From Microbacterium halotolerans (GTDB lineage Bacteria; Actinomycetota; Actinomycetes; Actinomycetales; Microbacteriaceae), in the NCBI RefSeq assembly GCF_003569805.1, contig NZ_KZ984052.1, positions 364,494 to 428,493 of the forward strand: a stretch of DNA of 64,000 nt. Reading direction: 5' to 3'. This document shows positions 9,227 through 17,128 of the stretch, piece by piece. Every line of letters starts with the position of its first letter. Within the stretch, counting starts at the first letter, position 1. The notes beneath the pieces are model-generated. The model was not told where the DNA came from, did no database searches, and was given only the letters and a program-made list of their open reading frames with translations. The position numbers and the translations under genes were made by a program.

Positions 9227-9232
9227 CAGGAT
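9227..9232 (+). promoter_or_regulatory. Possible -10 box of the 9.2-12.5 kb cluster
   Basis: CAGGAT six bases before GTG 9239, one base off TANNNT, at the same spacing as other leaderless starts in the window. Confidence 0.3.
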
Positions 9233-9238
9233 GGGACC

Positions 9239-10522
9239 GTGGCAGACGAGGACAGGACAGCGGCGACTCGTGTCGGGTGGCGCGATGTCGTCGGCTCTGT
9301 CGGCACGGCGGGTCGGCTCATCGGACGTCACTGGCCGCGGATGCTCACGGCCGCACTGCTGGGGATCGCGTTCCGCAACGCGGTCATCTGGGGCGCTGTG
9401 GCGCTGAGCGCATCCGTGCCATGGCTGGCTCAGGTCGTGCTGGTGTTCGCGCCGCTCGGGTATCTCGTGCCGATCGTGTACATGCTGCGGCTCTGCGCCG
9501 AGGACCTCCCGCGGCTGCGCGCGGCGATCGCCGCTGAGGCACCCGACAGCCCAACGGAGGGGCGCCAGCAGCGGCTGATCGACGTATCGGTGTCGGTGCT
9601 GGTGCCGTTCCTCGCGGTGTACACGGCGTACAACCTGCTCGAGGAGGACCGCAATCGTTTCGTGAACGCGGCGGCGGCCGACGAGCTGTTCAACGGCTTC
9701 GCCGCACCTGAGGGCATCGACCTGCTGGGGCGGCTGCAGCTGAACAACCCGCTCTGGATGATCCTCTCCCTTGTCGCCGTGGCCCTCATCGTGCGCTGGC
9801 TGCTCGGTCGCGTCGAGCGGGTGTGGCGCTTCGTCGGCATCGCGTTCCTGGGTGCGTTCATCGAGCTGTTCTGGACGATCTACGTCTCCGAACAGCTGCA
9901 GGACGGGCTGCGCGGCGCGATGAACTGGCTGCTCGGCCGCACCTTCGTCGTGGCGATGATCGACTGGTGGGACGGCGTCGTCGACGCCCTCGGATGGCTC
10001 GGCATTCCGCTCGACGTCTCCGTGAGCTGGCTGGTCGGGCTGTTCGGCTCGATCGGGCCCGTGATCGTCGTCCCGATCGCCTGGCTGGTCGTCGCCTCGG
10101 TCGTGCTCGGCCACCGCCTGACGCCCCCGGAGCGAGTCGATCATCCGGCGCTGAATCGCGTCACACGCTCTGTGCCCGATCGTGTGAAGAAGGTGGGTGC
10201 CAGCCTCATCGCCGACATCGGCGGCCGTTGGGCGGCGTTCTTCGGCGGCGTCGGACTGGTGCTGCGCACGGGACTCGTGCCGATCCTGGCGTTCTGCATC
10301 GTCTTCCTGATTCCCAACCTCGTTCCCACGATCGTGAGCTGGTGCGCCAGATGGCTGATCGGACCGACCGATGCATGGACCTTCCTCGCATTCTCTCCGT
10401 GGGAGACGGCCATCGGCCTCGCCCTGCAGCTGGTGGCGACCGCGCCGATCGTCGCGGCGGCACTCGACCGGTTCCTCGTGCCCGTCGGCGCGCCGACCAT
10501 CCCCGCTGAGGCGATCCGATGA
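9239..10522 (+). CDS. Polytopic membrane protein of unknown function
   Basis: Unrecognised protein of 427 residues with several long hydrophobic segments (for example around residues 37-58, 62-84, 125-140, 175-190, 205-225, 265-300 and 335-420). No catalytic motif, transporter signature or cofactor site is apparent. The start is taken as GTG 9239: an upstream in-frame ATG at 9179 lies inside the suf hairpin, and GTG is preceded by a -10-like CAGGAT. Its stop overlaps the next gene by four bases, the first of three such overlaps in a four-gene unit. Possibly the membrane anchor or channel of a small envelope complex; this is inference from gene order only. Confidence 0.7.
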   Translation: MADEDRTAATRVGWRDVVGSVGTAGRLIGRHWPRMLTAALLGIAFRNAVIWGAVALSASVPWLAQVVLVFAPLGYLVPIVYMLRLCAEDLPRLRAAIAAEAPDSPTEGRQQRLIDVSVSVLVPFLAVYTAYNLLEEDRNRFVNAAAADELFNGFAAPEGIDLLGRLQLNNPLWMILSLVAVALIVRWLLGRVERVWRFVGIAFLGAFIELFWTIYVSEQLQDGLRGAMNWLLGRTFVVAMIDWWDGVVDALGWLGIPLDVSVSWLVGLFGSIGPVIVVPIAWLVVASVVLGHRLTPPERVDHPALNRVTRSVPDRVKKVGASLIADIGGRWAAFFGGVGLVLRTGLVPILAFCIVFLIPNLVPTIVSWCARWLIGPTDAWTFLAFSPWETAIGLALQLVATAPIVAAALDRFLVPVGAPTIPAEAIR

Positions 10523-11169
10523 GCACCGCGACGCCGATTCCCGCGGCCATGCGCCGTCGCGCCGCCGTGGTGATCGTCATCGGCTTCGGCGTCATCGTCG
10601 CTGTGTCGGTCGCCCTTGCCGTGGTGGGCTGGCTCCAGGACGCTCGCCCCGACGATCCGGAGCCCGTCACCGTGGGCGAGCCGTTCCGCATCGGTGACTT
10701 CGAGTTCGTGGTGACCGGTGCGCACATCGTCGATGATGCGGACGGCGTCTATCTGCCGCGCGACGATGACGGCGAAACAGATCCGGATGTGCGTGCGCTG
10801 ATCGCCTCAGTCGAGGTCACCAATGTCGGCGATGCTCCGTGGCTCGGCGTCACCGCGACATCCGCGGTGCACGCACCTGATGACGCGGGCATCGTCGGCG
10901 ACGCGAACGACGACACCGACGGTGCGGCGCTGTTCAGCGCCGATGGCCACCTCGTCGACGTTCTCAATCCCGGCGTCACCATCCGCGGCACGTACGGCTG
11001 GGCGCAGGATCGCGGATGGAGAGGCGATGAGATCACGCTTCGGTTCACGGAGCTGCGTTGGGTCGAGCACGATCCGCTCACCCTCGACGACCGCCGCTGG
11101 GCGGCCACGGATCGCCTCTCGCACACTGTGACTGTTCCCGTGGAGATGCTCGGGGGGCAGGCACCATGA
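10519..11169 (+). CDS. Secreted/membrane-anchored protein of unknown function
   Basis: A 216-residue protein with a basic N-terminus, one hydrophobic helix at about residues 14-35, and an outer domain of beta-strand-rich, Asp-rich sequence. The pattern (VGEPFRIGDFEFVVTGAHIV followed by a VEVTNVGDAPW strand) resembles immunoglobulin-like DUF4352 domains, but this is a visual impression only. ATG overlaps the preceding stop (ATGA) and the 3' end overlaps the next gene by four bases. Likely displayed outside the membrane as part of the same complex as its neighbours. Function unknown. Confidence 0.75.
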   Translation: MSTATPIPAAMRRRAAVVIVIGFGVIVAVSVALAVVGWLQDARPDDPEPVTVGEPFRIGDFEFVVTGAHIVDDADGVYLPRDDDGETDPDVRALIASVEVTNVGDAPWLGVTATSAVHAPDDAGIVGDANDDTDGAALFSADGHLVDVLNPGVTIRGTYGWAQDRGWRGDEITLRFTELRWVEHDPLTLDDRRWAATDRLSHTVTVPVEMLGGQAP

Positions 11170-11819
11170 GCGGAGCTTCGCATCGCAGCACGGCACGACG
11201 CCGCGTGCTCTCGACGCTGGCGGCTGCGGCACTGTTCGTGCTGGCGCTGTCGCTGGGCAGGGTTGTGAGCGATCAGCTCTCAGACAGCAGTGCATCAGCG
11301 GCGCCGTTCTCCGTTGCTGCAGCCGCGTCCGAAGGCACCGTCTCGCTCGACTACGTCGACGTCACGGTGAAGGGCGTGCGGGCGACCGACACGCTCGTCG
11401 ATCGCGAGGAGGTCGAGACCACGACGGCGACATTCCTCGTCGTCGATCTCGAGGTGCTCGCGCCCGCGCGCTCTCTGCACTTGGGCGGCCTGCGCCTGCG
11501 AGGAGCGGATGGCACGATCTACCGGCCTGCGGGTTCGAGTCGCACCGGGTGCTCCGATGCCACGTCGATCGCCACGGGACTGCCCACGTACTGGATGGCA
11601 TGCTTCGAGATACCCGACGACGCCGTGCGGGGGGCGACCATGCTCCTGGGGCGGGGAGACCCGGAGTCGGGCCTCGACCGCCGCGAGCAGCGCGCCGAGA
11701 TCGACCTCGAGCTCGACGAGGAGCGCGCCGAAGCGCTCACCGCGGCGAGCGACCCGCTGCCGACGAGCCTCGCGGACATGGAGCCGTACGACATCCAGCC
11801 TGTGGAGGTCGAGCAATGA
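11166..11819 (+). CDS. Secreted/membrane-anchored protein of unknown function
   Basis: A 217-residue protein with the same architecture as the preceding one: Arg-rich N-terminus, a single hydrophobic segment (about residues 15-30), then an extracytoplasmic domain. Two cysteines (TGCSDATS and WMACFEIP) could form a disulfide outside the cell, and the strand pattern TFLVVDLEVLAPARS recalls its upstream neighbour, suggesting an ancient duplication. Coupled by ATGA overlaps on both sides. The C-terminus is very acidic. No enzymatic motif; function not recognised. Confidence 0.75.
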   Translation: MSGASHRSTARRRVLSTLAAAALFVLALSLGRVVSDQLSDSSASAAPFSVAAAASEGTVSLDYVDVTVKGVRATDTLVDREEVETTTATFLVVDLEVLAPARSLHLGGLRLRGADGTIYRPAGSSRTGCSDATSIATGLPTYWMACFEIPDDAVRGATMLLGRGDPESGLDRREQRAEIDLELDEERAEALTAASDPLPTSLADMEPYDIQPVEVEQ

Positions 11820-12493
11820 CGTCGCCCGAGCCGCTCGCGCCGCCGTTGGACGATGGGCCCGCACCGCCGGCTGAACCCCCTCGCTCCCGCAGAAGCACGC
11901 GTGGGCACCAGTGGTGGCGACGAAATCGGTTCGGCGTGATCGCACTGCCGGTCGCGCTGGTGATCGCTCTGGGCGCCTCCTCTGATCGGCTCGCCGAGTA
12001 CTGGTGGCAGGAAGATCTGCGCATCCAGGTCGACCGTGCTGCCGAGGGAGGGACAGCGCAGCTCACCGGTGTCCCTGAGCACCGTGACGGCGATCCGGAG
12101 CCCGGCGATCCTGCGACGACAGCACTGACAGTCGGGCTCACCGAGATCGAGCGCCTCGCCGCCATCGACGACGGCTACTCCACCGAACCGATTCCCGATG
12201 GCGCCGACGCCTACGGCGTGCATCTGGCCTTCGACAGCGGCGTGCCGGTCGCGGCGGAATGCACCGTGATACTGGTCGGTGATGACGGTGCGCGATACGG
12301 CGACGGGTCGGATCCGCTGCACCAGTACCCGGCTTGCTCTTCTCGCGACGCCGAGGGCGACACCGACTATGGTCCGTCGGGCCAGTGGGAGAACACCTTC
12401 ACGATCCTCGCGGCTGAGGGGGCCGACATCGACCACGTAAGGGTCACATACGACGGTGTGCACTACGTTCGGCTCGATCTCCCGGCCGTGTAG
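11816..12493 (+). CDS. Membrane-anchored protein of unknown function
   Basis: Last of the four coupled genes: 225 residues with a Pro-rich cytoplasmic tail of about 38 residues, one transmembrane helix (around FGVIALPVALVIALGASS) and an outer domain with two cysteines (AECTVILVGDDG and QYPACSSRD). It ends 25 bases before the convergent TetR gene, with no clear terminator between. Shares the acidic, beta-rich outer-domain style of the two genes before it. No family recognised. Confidence 0.75.
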   Translation: MTSPEPLAPPLDDGPAPPAEPPRSRRSTRGHQWWRRNRFGVIALPVALVIALGASSDRLAEYWWQEDLRIQVDRAAEGGTAQLTGVPEHRDGDPEPGDPATTALTVGLTEIERLAAIDDGYSTEPIPDGADAYGVHLAFDSGVPVAAECTVILVGDDGARYGDGSDPLHQYPACSSRDAEGDTDYGPSGQWENTFTILAAEGADIDHVRVTYDGVHYVRLDLPAV

Positions 12494-12518
12494 ACCGAAG
12501 CTGGTCGTGCCGGAGAGC

Positions 12519-13073
12519 TCACCGTGCCGCGGCTGACGCGACGTTCAGGCCACGGGTGAGCGCGGCGATGCCCGCATCGAACTCCGCGGCGAAATCGCGC
12601 GCCACGGCATCGGGATCGGCATCGAACGCGCCGAGCTGGGCAGCCTGAATGCGCTGCTGAACGAGCGATGCATGCCCGAGCACGAACTGGGCGAGGACGT
12701 TCGCCCCCGTGTCGGCATCATCGGCTCCCGCCTCCGTGAGCGCCGCTCGCAGCCGCTCGACCACGGCGGAGCCGCCGAGCCCGAGAGCGGCCGAGCTGAG
12801 CACGACCTCCGCGCCGTCGCGCTGTGCGAGCAGCGCCTCCCGCAGCGACCGTGTTGTCGCGGCCACGCCATCAGCGGGCTTCGCGAGCGCTACGATCCGG
12901 TCGGCCACCGCTGCCAGCAGCGTCTGCTTGTTCTCCACGTGCCAGTACAGGGCGCTGGGCCGGATGCCCAGATCGTCGGCGAGCGAACGCATCGTCACCG
13001 AGGCGAGGCCATAGAGATCGAGCAGGTGCAGCGCACGGCCGACGATGTGGTCGAGATCGAGGGCGGGGCGCAT
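12519..13073 (-). CDS. bioQ: TetR-family repressor, BioQ-like biotin regulator
   Basis: A 184-residue one-component repressor. The N-terminal helix-turn-helix is clear (VTMRSLADDLGIRPSALYWH, residues 26-45), followed by a TetR-type ligand and dimer domain. BioQ of Corynebacterium and Mycobacterium is a TetR protein of this size that represses biotin genes at a TGAAC-N3-GTT palindrome. Here the same palindrome lies 14 bases before this gene's own start (13087-13099) and twice at the bioY promoter 6.5 kb away, which is the basis for the name. Assignment is therefore by motif plus fold, not by a search. Confidence 0.8.
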   Translation of the reverse strand: MRPALDLDHIVGRALHLLDLYGLASVTMRSLADDLGIRPSALYWHVENKQTLLAAVADRIVALAKPADGVAATTRSLREALLAQRDGAEVVLSSAALGLGGSAVVERLRAALTEAGADDADTGANVLAQFVLGHASLVQQRIQAAQLGAFDADPDAVARDFAAEFDAGIAALTRGLNVASAAAR

Positions 13074-13086
13074 GCGACCAGCCTAC

Positions 13087-13099
13087 TGAACGCCGTTCA
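13087..13099. promoter_or_regulatory. BioQ operator at the repressor's own promoter
   Basis: TGAACGCCGTTCA, a TGAAC-N3-GTTCA palindrome centred 20 bases upstream of the TetR start, in position to block its transcription (autoregulation). It lies in the 198-base divergent region that also carries an IclR-type site for the opposite gene. Confidence 0.75.
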
Positions 13100-13117
13100 T
13101 GCGGAAGGTTCGAGTCC

Positions 13118-13132
13118 TTCCACAGGGTGAAA
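13118..13132. promoter_or_regulatory. Candidate IclR operator, site A
   Basis: TTCCACAGGGTGAAA, an imperfect inverted repeat. It belongs to a set of four related 15-base sites (also 14177-14191, 31213-31227 and 40748-40762) found upstream of IclR-linked genes. It lies 139 bases before the IclR start and 45 bases before the divergent TetR gene. Confidence 0.45.
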
Positions 13133-13271
13133 ACCTCCGACGCGCAGCTGCCCTCGACGGACGACCATCAGGACAGGACCTCCGCTGCGGCGCACAGTCC
13201 GCGCGGACAGTGCGCCGACAGCGCATCACTCCGAGGCGCATCAGAGGTGCTGCGCCGGAACGGGCGGACTC

Positions 13272-14120
13272 ATGAGCGCAGGCATGACAACCATCGAGCA
13301 GTTCGCAACGGACGCGCGCGACAAGCGGACTGCGGCGGGGCGCGTACTGTCGCTGCTCGAGGCGTTCGCGCACGGCAACGGGGCACTGACGCTGACGGAG
13401 ATCAGCAGGGACGCGGATCTGCCGCTTTCGACCACGCACCGTCTCGTGCACGAGGTGATGGCGTGGGGCGGACTCGAACTCGATGACCAGGGCAGGTACC
13501 GGTTGAGCCGAAAGTTCGTCGATCTTGCTGCCGGGTCGACTCGCGCCCTGCGCCTGCGCGACTCCGCCATGCCCCACCTCATCGAGCTGCACAATGCCAC
13601 GGGGCTCACTGTGCACCTCGCCGCCCGCGACGGCGACGAGGTGCTGTATCTGGAGGCGCTGCGCGGCCATCCCAACTACACCGGACAGAACCGGATGGGC
13701 GGCAGGCTGTCGCTGCATCTGACGGCGACGGGGCTGGTGCTGCTCGCTTTCGCGGAGCCGCAGGTCGTCGACGACTACCTGACCAGGCCGCTGCGTCCGT
13801 TCGCATCGGGCACACCGACATCCGCAGCTGAAGTGCAGACCCGCCTCGCCGACATAAGGCGACGGCGCTATGCGCTCGCTGAGCGCTTCCTCGCCGAGGG
13901 CGCGGGGTCTCTGGCCGCCCCGATCGACGGGCTCGACGGCACGGTGCCCGCCGCCGTCGGCGTGACCTTCGATCTCGACTCCGGCAACCGACGTGAGCTC
14001 GCTGATCTCGTGCGCGTGACGGCGCGCCGCATCTCGGCTTCGCTGATGCCGAGTGAAGCGCGCCCGGATCGCCGCACCATCGAATACAACCGGCGGCGCG
14101 CAGGTCTCGGAAACGTCTGA
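13272..14120 (+). CDS. IclR-family transcriptional regulator
   Basis: A 282-residue regulator with an N-terminal winged helix-turn-helix (LTLTEISRDADLPLSTTHRLVHEV, in two helices, residues 39-62) and a C-terminal effector domain of the GAF-like IclR type. The next genes on the same strand encode a dipeptide-type importer, so it probably controls that operon in response to a small-molecule ligand. A candidate operator lies in its own upstream region and another in the 226-base leader of the importer. ATG 13272 is used; ATG 13284, with a weaker ribosome site, is the alternative. Ligand unknown. Confidence 0.9.
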   Translation: MSAGMTTIEQFATDARDKRTAAGRVLSLLEAFAHGNGALTLTEISRDADLPLSTTHRLVHEVMAWGGLELDDQGRYRLSRKFVDLAAGSTRALRLRDSAMPHLIELHNATGLTVHLAARDGDEVLYLEALRGHPNYTGQNRMGGRLSLHLTATGLVLLAFAEPQVVDDYLTRPLRPFASGTPTSAAEVQTRLADIRRRRYALAERFLAEGAGSLAAPIDGLDGTVPAAVGVTFDLDSGNRRELADLVRVTARRISASLMPSEARPDRRTIEYNRRRAGLGNV

Positions 14121-14346
14121 GTTCGGGGGCCTTCGCGCCGTTCTGCGCGCCGGCAGGGACGTGGCGCGACGCGGAGTTCCGTCGCGTGGAAGAGAAAGAT
14201 TCGCCGCCTCTGCGGCGAGGACAGCATGGTTCTCATCGCAGTCAGGGTGGACCGCGACACGGGCGCACGCATCGCGTGCACCGCTCAGACGCATCGAAGG
14301 AGATCGCGCCCATGCGCACATCCCCATCGGGACAGGAACGGCCGCT
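14121..14346 (+). promoter_or_regulatory. Leader of the dpp-type operon with a T-box-like element
   Basis: This 226-base gap holds (i) TTCCGTCGCGTGGAA at 14177-14191, an inverted copy of the IclR-type motif; (ii) AGGGTGGACCGCG at 14244-14256, which matches the T-box antiterminator core AGGGTGGNACCGCG except for one missing base; (iii) a hairpin GCACGC-atc-GCGTGC just after it; and (iv) a 12-codon open frame with a good AAGGAG site. A tRNA-sensing leader is possible, but the missing base weakens it and no stem I or specifier loop was worked out. Confidence 0.3.
14177..14191. promoter_or_regulatory. Candidate IclR operator, site B (dpp-type operon)
   Basis: Reads TTCCACGCGACGGAA on the minus strand, 13 of 15 identical to the site at 31213. 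It lies between the IclR gene and the importer operon it probably controls. Confidence 0.45.
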
Positions 14347-14350
14347 ATGA
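14312..14350 (+). CDS. Possible 12-residue leader peptide before the permease gene
   Basis: ATG 14312 follows AAGGAG by nine bases and opens a 12-codon frame (MRTSPSGQERPL) whose TGA overlaps the permease ATG as ATGA. The permease itself has only a weak ribosome site, so ribosomes ending here could restart there. The peptide has no run of one amino acid that would mark classical attenuation. It could equally be a fortuitous frame. Confidence 0.4.
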   Translation: MRTSPSGQERPL

Positions 14351-15330
14351 CGGCGGTCGTCCTCCACATCGCCAGGCTGCTGGTGAACTCCCTGCTCATC
14401 TTTCTCGCCGTGATCACGGTGCTGTTCTTCCTGCTCGAGATCGCCCCGGGAGATCCGGTGCAGACCCTCGTCGGCGACGTGCCGCTCTCCGACGAGTTCC
14501 GTGAGCGCATCACGGCCGCGTACGGCCTCGACGCACCTGTCGCGGAGCGGTACCTGCTGTACATCGGCAATGTGCTCACCGGCGACCTCGGGTACTCGTT
14601 CGGGACCAACAATGAGCCCGTCCTGAGCCTCATTCTGTCGCGGGCGGGGAACACGCTCGCCATCGCGCTGCCGTCGTTCGTGCTGTCGACCATCGGAGGC
14701 ATCGTGCTGGGCGCGATCGCCGCCCGCACTCGGAAGCGCTGGTTGGACGCCACGATCTCGGGGACGGCAGTCGGTCTGTTCTCCATCCCGAACTTCTGGT
14801 TCGGAATGGTGCTGATCCTGGTGTTCTCGATCGCGCTGGACTGGCTGCCGACGCAGGGCAAGAGCCCCTACGGGGAGTCGGGCATCGCGTTCGAGTATCT
14901 GATCCTGCCGGTCGTCGCGATGGCGACCACGGAACTCGCCTACAAGACCAGGATCATGCGGTCTTCGATGATCGAAGCGCTCGGTCAGGACTTCATCGAC
15001 ACCGCGCGTTCCAAGGGCCTGTCCAGCCGGGCGATCCTCTGGCGCCACGCACTCCCCAACGCGCTTCTCCCCATGGTCACCGTCGCCGGATACAGCCTCG
15101 GGTTCGTGCTGGCTGGGTCGGTGCTGGTGGAACGGGTGTTCGGATGGCCCGGCATGGGGCTGCTGTTCGTCGACGCGATCGAACGCCAGAACAACATGGT
15201 GATCCTCGGCGTCGTGATCGTGCTGACCGTTGTGATCATCATCGTCAACCTGCTCACCGATGTCCTCTACGGGGTCATCGATCCGCGTCTGCGCGCCCGA
15301 TTCTCGCCGCGACGGAAGGAATCCGCATGA
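14347..15330 (+). CDS. Dipeptide/oligopeptide ABC transporter permease, DppB type
   Basis: First membrane subunit of a peptide/nickel-family importer: 327 residues, about six helices, starting with one helix followed by the typical APGDPVQTLVG outer loop. The cytoplasmic EAA loop that docks the ATPases is seen as DTARSKGLSSRAILWRHALP. A longer open frame reaches upstream to 14053, but ATG 14347 gives the family's normal N-terminus. It overlaps the second permease by four bases. Operon order: permease, permease, ATPase, ATPase, binding protein. The substrate is not predictable; peptides, opines or sugar derivatives are known for the family. Confidence 0.9.
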   Translation: MTAVVLHIARLLVNSLLIFLAVITVLFFLLEIAPGDPVQTLVGDVPLSDEFRERITAAYGLDAPVAERYLLYIGNVLTGDLGYSFGTNNEPVLSLILSRAGNTLAIALPSFVLSTIGGIVLGAIAARTRKRWLDATISGTAVGLFSIPNFWFGMVLILVFSIALDWLPTQGKSPYGESGIAFEYLILPVVAMATTELAYKTRIMRSSMIEALGQDFIDTARSKGLSSRAILWRHALPNALLPMVTVAGYSLGFVLAGSVLVERVFGWPGMGLLFVDAIERQNNMVILGVVIVLTVVIIIVNLLTDVLYGVIDPRLRARFSPRRKESA

Positions 15331-16232
15331 GCAGCACGACACAGCTGCGATCCGCAGCCGGGCCCTCGATGGAGACCGTGCCTGTCCCGCTGCCAGGCGT
15401 GCGGCAGCGTTCACCGCTGCGCGCGATGCTCCGGCGTCCCTCGGTCATCGTGTTCGGAGGGGTGCTCGCCGCGTTCGCACTGGTCGCGGTGTTCGGTCCC
15501 CTCGTCGTCGCGGACCCGGTTGCCACGACCTCCCCGAAGCTGCTGCCACCGAGTGCGGAGCACCTGTTGGGCACCGACATGCTCGGCCGCGACTACCTGG
15601 CACGAGTCGTGCACGGCGGGCGCATCTCACTGCTGGTCGGCTTCACCGTGGCCGCACTGTGTCTCACTGTCGGGCTCGTCGTCGGCGGGATCGCCGGCTA
15701 CTTCGGCGGTGCGGCCGACACCGCGATGGTGAAGCTCGCCGAGTTCTTCCAGGTGCTGCCTGGCATCGTGCTGGCATTGGTGGCTGCCGCCCTGCTCGGC
15801 GCGAACATCTGGATCATCGTCGGCATCCTGGCGGTGACGATGTGGCCGGGCGTCGCCCGAATCGTCAGGGGCGAGGCCATGCGCATCGCGCAGCTCGGCT
15901 ACGTCGAGTCCCAGCGCGCCGCGGGCTTCACCGGCATGCGCATCCTGTGGAGCGACGTGATCCCGAACGCGATGCCGCCGGTGATGGTCGCCACCAGCAT
16001 GACGGTCGGGCGCGCGATCCTGATCGAGTCCGGTCTGGCCTACCTCGGCATCGGAGACCCCAGCAGCCCCAGCTGGGGCGCGCTGCTCAACTCCGCGCAG
16101 TCCTACATCCAGGACGGCTGGTGGCTGGCGCTGTTCCCCGGAGCCTGCATCTTCCTCGTCGTCCTCGCCGTGAACATTCTCGGCGATGCGATGAACGACG
16201 CGTACAACCCCACCATCGGGAGGGTGAAATGA
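15327..16232 (+). CDS. Dipeptide/oligopeptide ABC transporter permease, DppC type
   Basis: Second membrane subunit, 301 residues. It shows the DppC/OppC N-terminal pattern: a soluble tail, one helix, the LLGTDMLGRDYLARVVHGGRI segment before the core helices, and the EAA loop SQRAAGFTGMRILWSDVIPN. Translationally coupled on both sides by ATGA overlaps. Works with the preceding permease as the channel of the importer. Confidence 0.92.
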   Translation: MSSTTQLRSAAGPSMETVPVPLPGVRQRSPLRAMLRRPSVIVFGGVLAAFALVAVFGPLVVADPVATTSPKLLPPSAEHLLGTDMLGRDYLARVVHGGRISLLVGFTVAALCLTVGLVVGGIAGYFGGAADTAMVKLAEFFQVLPGIVLALVAAALLGANIWIIVGILAVTMWPGVARIVRGEAMRIAQLGYVESQRAAGFTGMRILWSDVIPNAMPPVMVATSMTVGRAILIESGLAYLGIGDPSSPSWGALLNSAQSYIQDGWWLALFPGACIFLVVLAVNILGDAMNDAYNPTIGRVK

Positions 16233-17128
16233 CTGTCCGCTACGAGCCGGACCACGCGACCGAACCGCTCATCGACATCAAGGATCTGAGAGTGAGCCTG
16301 CCGACGGGCGAACGGGACGAGATCGATGCCGTGCGCGGCCTGTCGTTGGTCGTCGCCGATGGCGAACGGGTCGGGCTGGTCGGCGAGTCGGGCTCGGGCA
16401 AGTCGGTGACGGGCCGGGCACTTGCCGGGCTGCTGCCGGAGTCGCCCCGCGTGCGTGTGCGCGGTTCCATTCGTGTGCGCGGGCACGAGATGGTCGGCGC
16501 CGGCGCCGAGGAATGGGCCACCATCCGGCGCCAGCGCGTCGGCATGGTGTTCCAGGATCCGCTCACGTTCCTCAACCCGACGATGAGGATCGGCACGCAG
16601 GTGGCCGAATCGCTGCCGAAAGCGGTGCGGCGCGACCGCGCAGCCAGGGACGGGGCCGTGCACGAGTTCCTGGAGCTGGCAGGCCTCGAGAACGCGGCTG
16701 CCGTGGCACGCGCGCACCCTCATGAGCTCTCCGGCGGCATGCGGCAGCGCGTCCTGATCGCGATCGCGATTGCGAAGCGGCCCGACCTGGTGCTCGCGGA
16801 CGAACCGACGACCGCCCTGGATGCGACGGTGCAGTCGAGGGTGCTGCGCACTCTCGACGACACGGTCTCCCGGATGGGGACGTCGCTGCTGCTGATCTCG
16901 CACGACCTGGCCGTGGTGGCGGGGATGACCGACAGGGTGTACGTGATGTACGCGGGCCGGATCGTCGAGCAGGGGCCGACGCGTCGCGTACTCGATGCGC
17001 CGGAGCACCCGTACACCGAGGCCCTGCTCCGCAGCGTGCGGAGCCTGAGCGACGACGGAAGCGAGCTCTACTCGATTCCGCCCGACCTCCGGGCCCGCCT
17101 GCGGGAGGAGGCAGACCATGCTGCTTGA
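16229..17128 (+). CDS. Peptide-type ABC transporter ATPase, DppD type
   Basis: First of two cytoplasmic ATPases of the importer, 299 residues. Walker A is GESGSGKSV, the signature is LSGGMRQR and Walker B is LVLADEPTTALD. The C-terminal oligopeptide-transporter extension is present (APEHPYTEALLRSV) but ends without the usual cysteine-rich Fe-S motif of many DppD proteins. Overlaps both neighbours (4 and 11 bases). Confidence 0.93.
   Translation: MTVRYEPDHATEPLIDIKDLRVSLPTGERDEIDAVRGLSLVVADGERVGLVGESGSGKSVTGRALAGLLPESPRVRVRGSIRVRGHEMVGAGAEEWATIRRQRVGMVFQDPLTFLNPTMRIGTQVAESLPKAVRRDRAARDGAVHEFLELAGLENAAAVARAHPHELSGGMRQRVLIAIAIAKRPDLVLADEPTTALDATVQSRVLRTLDDTVSRMGTSLLLISHDLAVVAGMTDRVYVMYAGRIVEQGPTRRVLDAPEHPYTEALLRSVRSLSDDGSELYSIPPDLRARLREEADHAA

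Noticed and set aside
14053-14346. N-terminal extension of the DppB-type permease frame
   Set aside because: The frame is open back to 14053, but the extra 98 residues are Arg-rich, overlap the IclR gene and have no counterpart in the family; ATG 14347 gives the normal N-terminus.
13083-14861. Minus-strand open frame of nearly 600 codons opposite the IclR and permease genes
   Set aside because: Antisense to two genes with clear family motifs; no motif of its own and no ribosome site.
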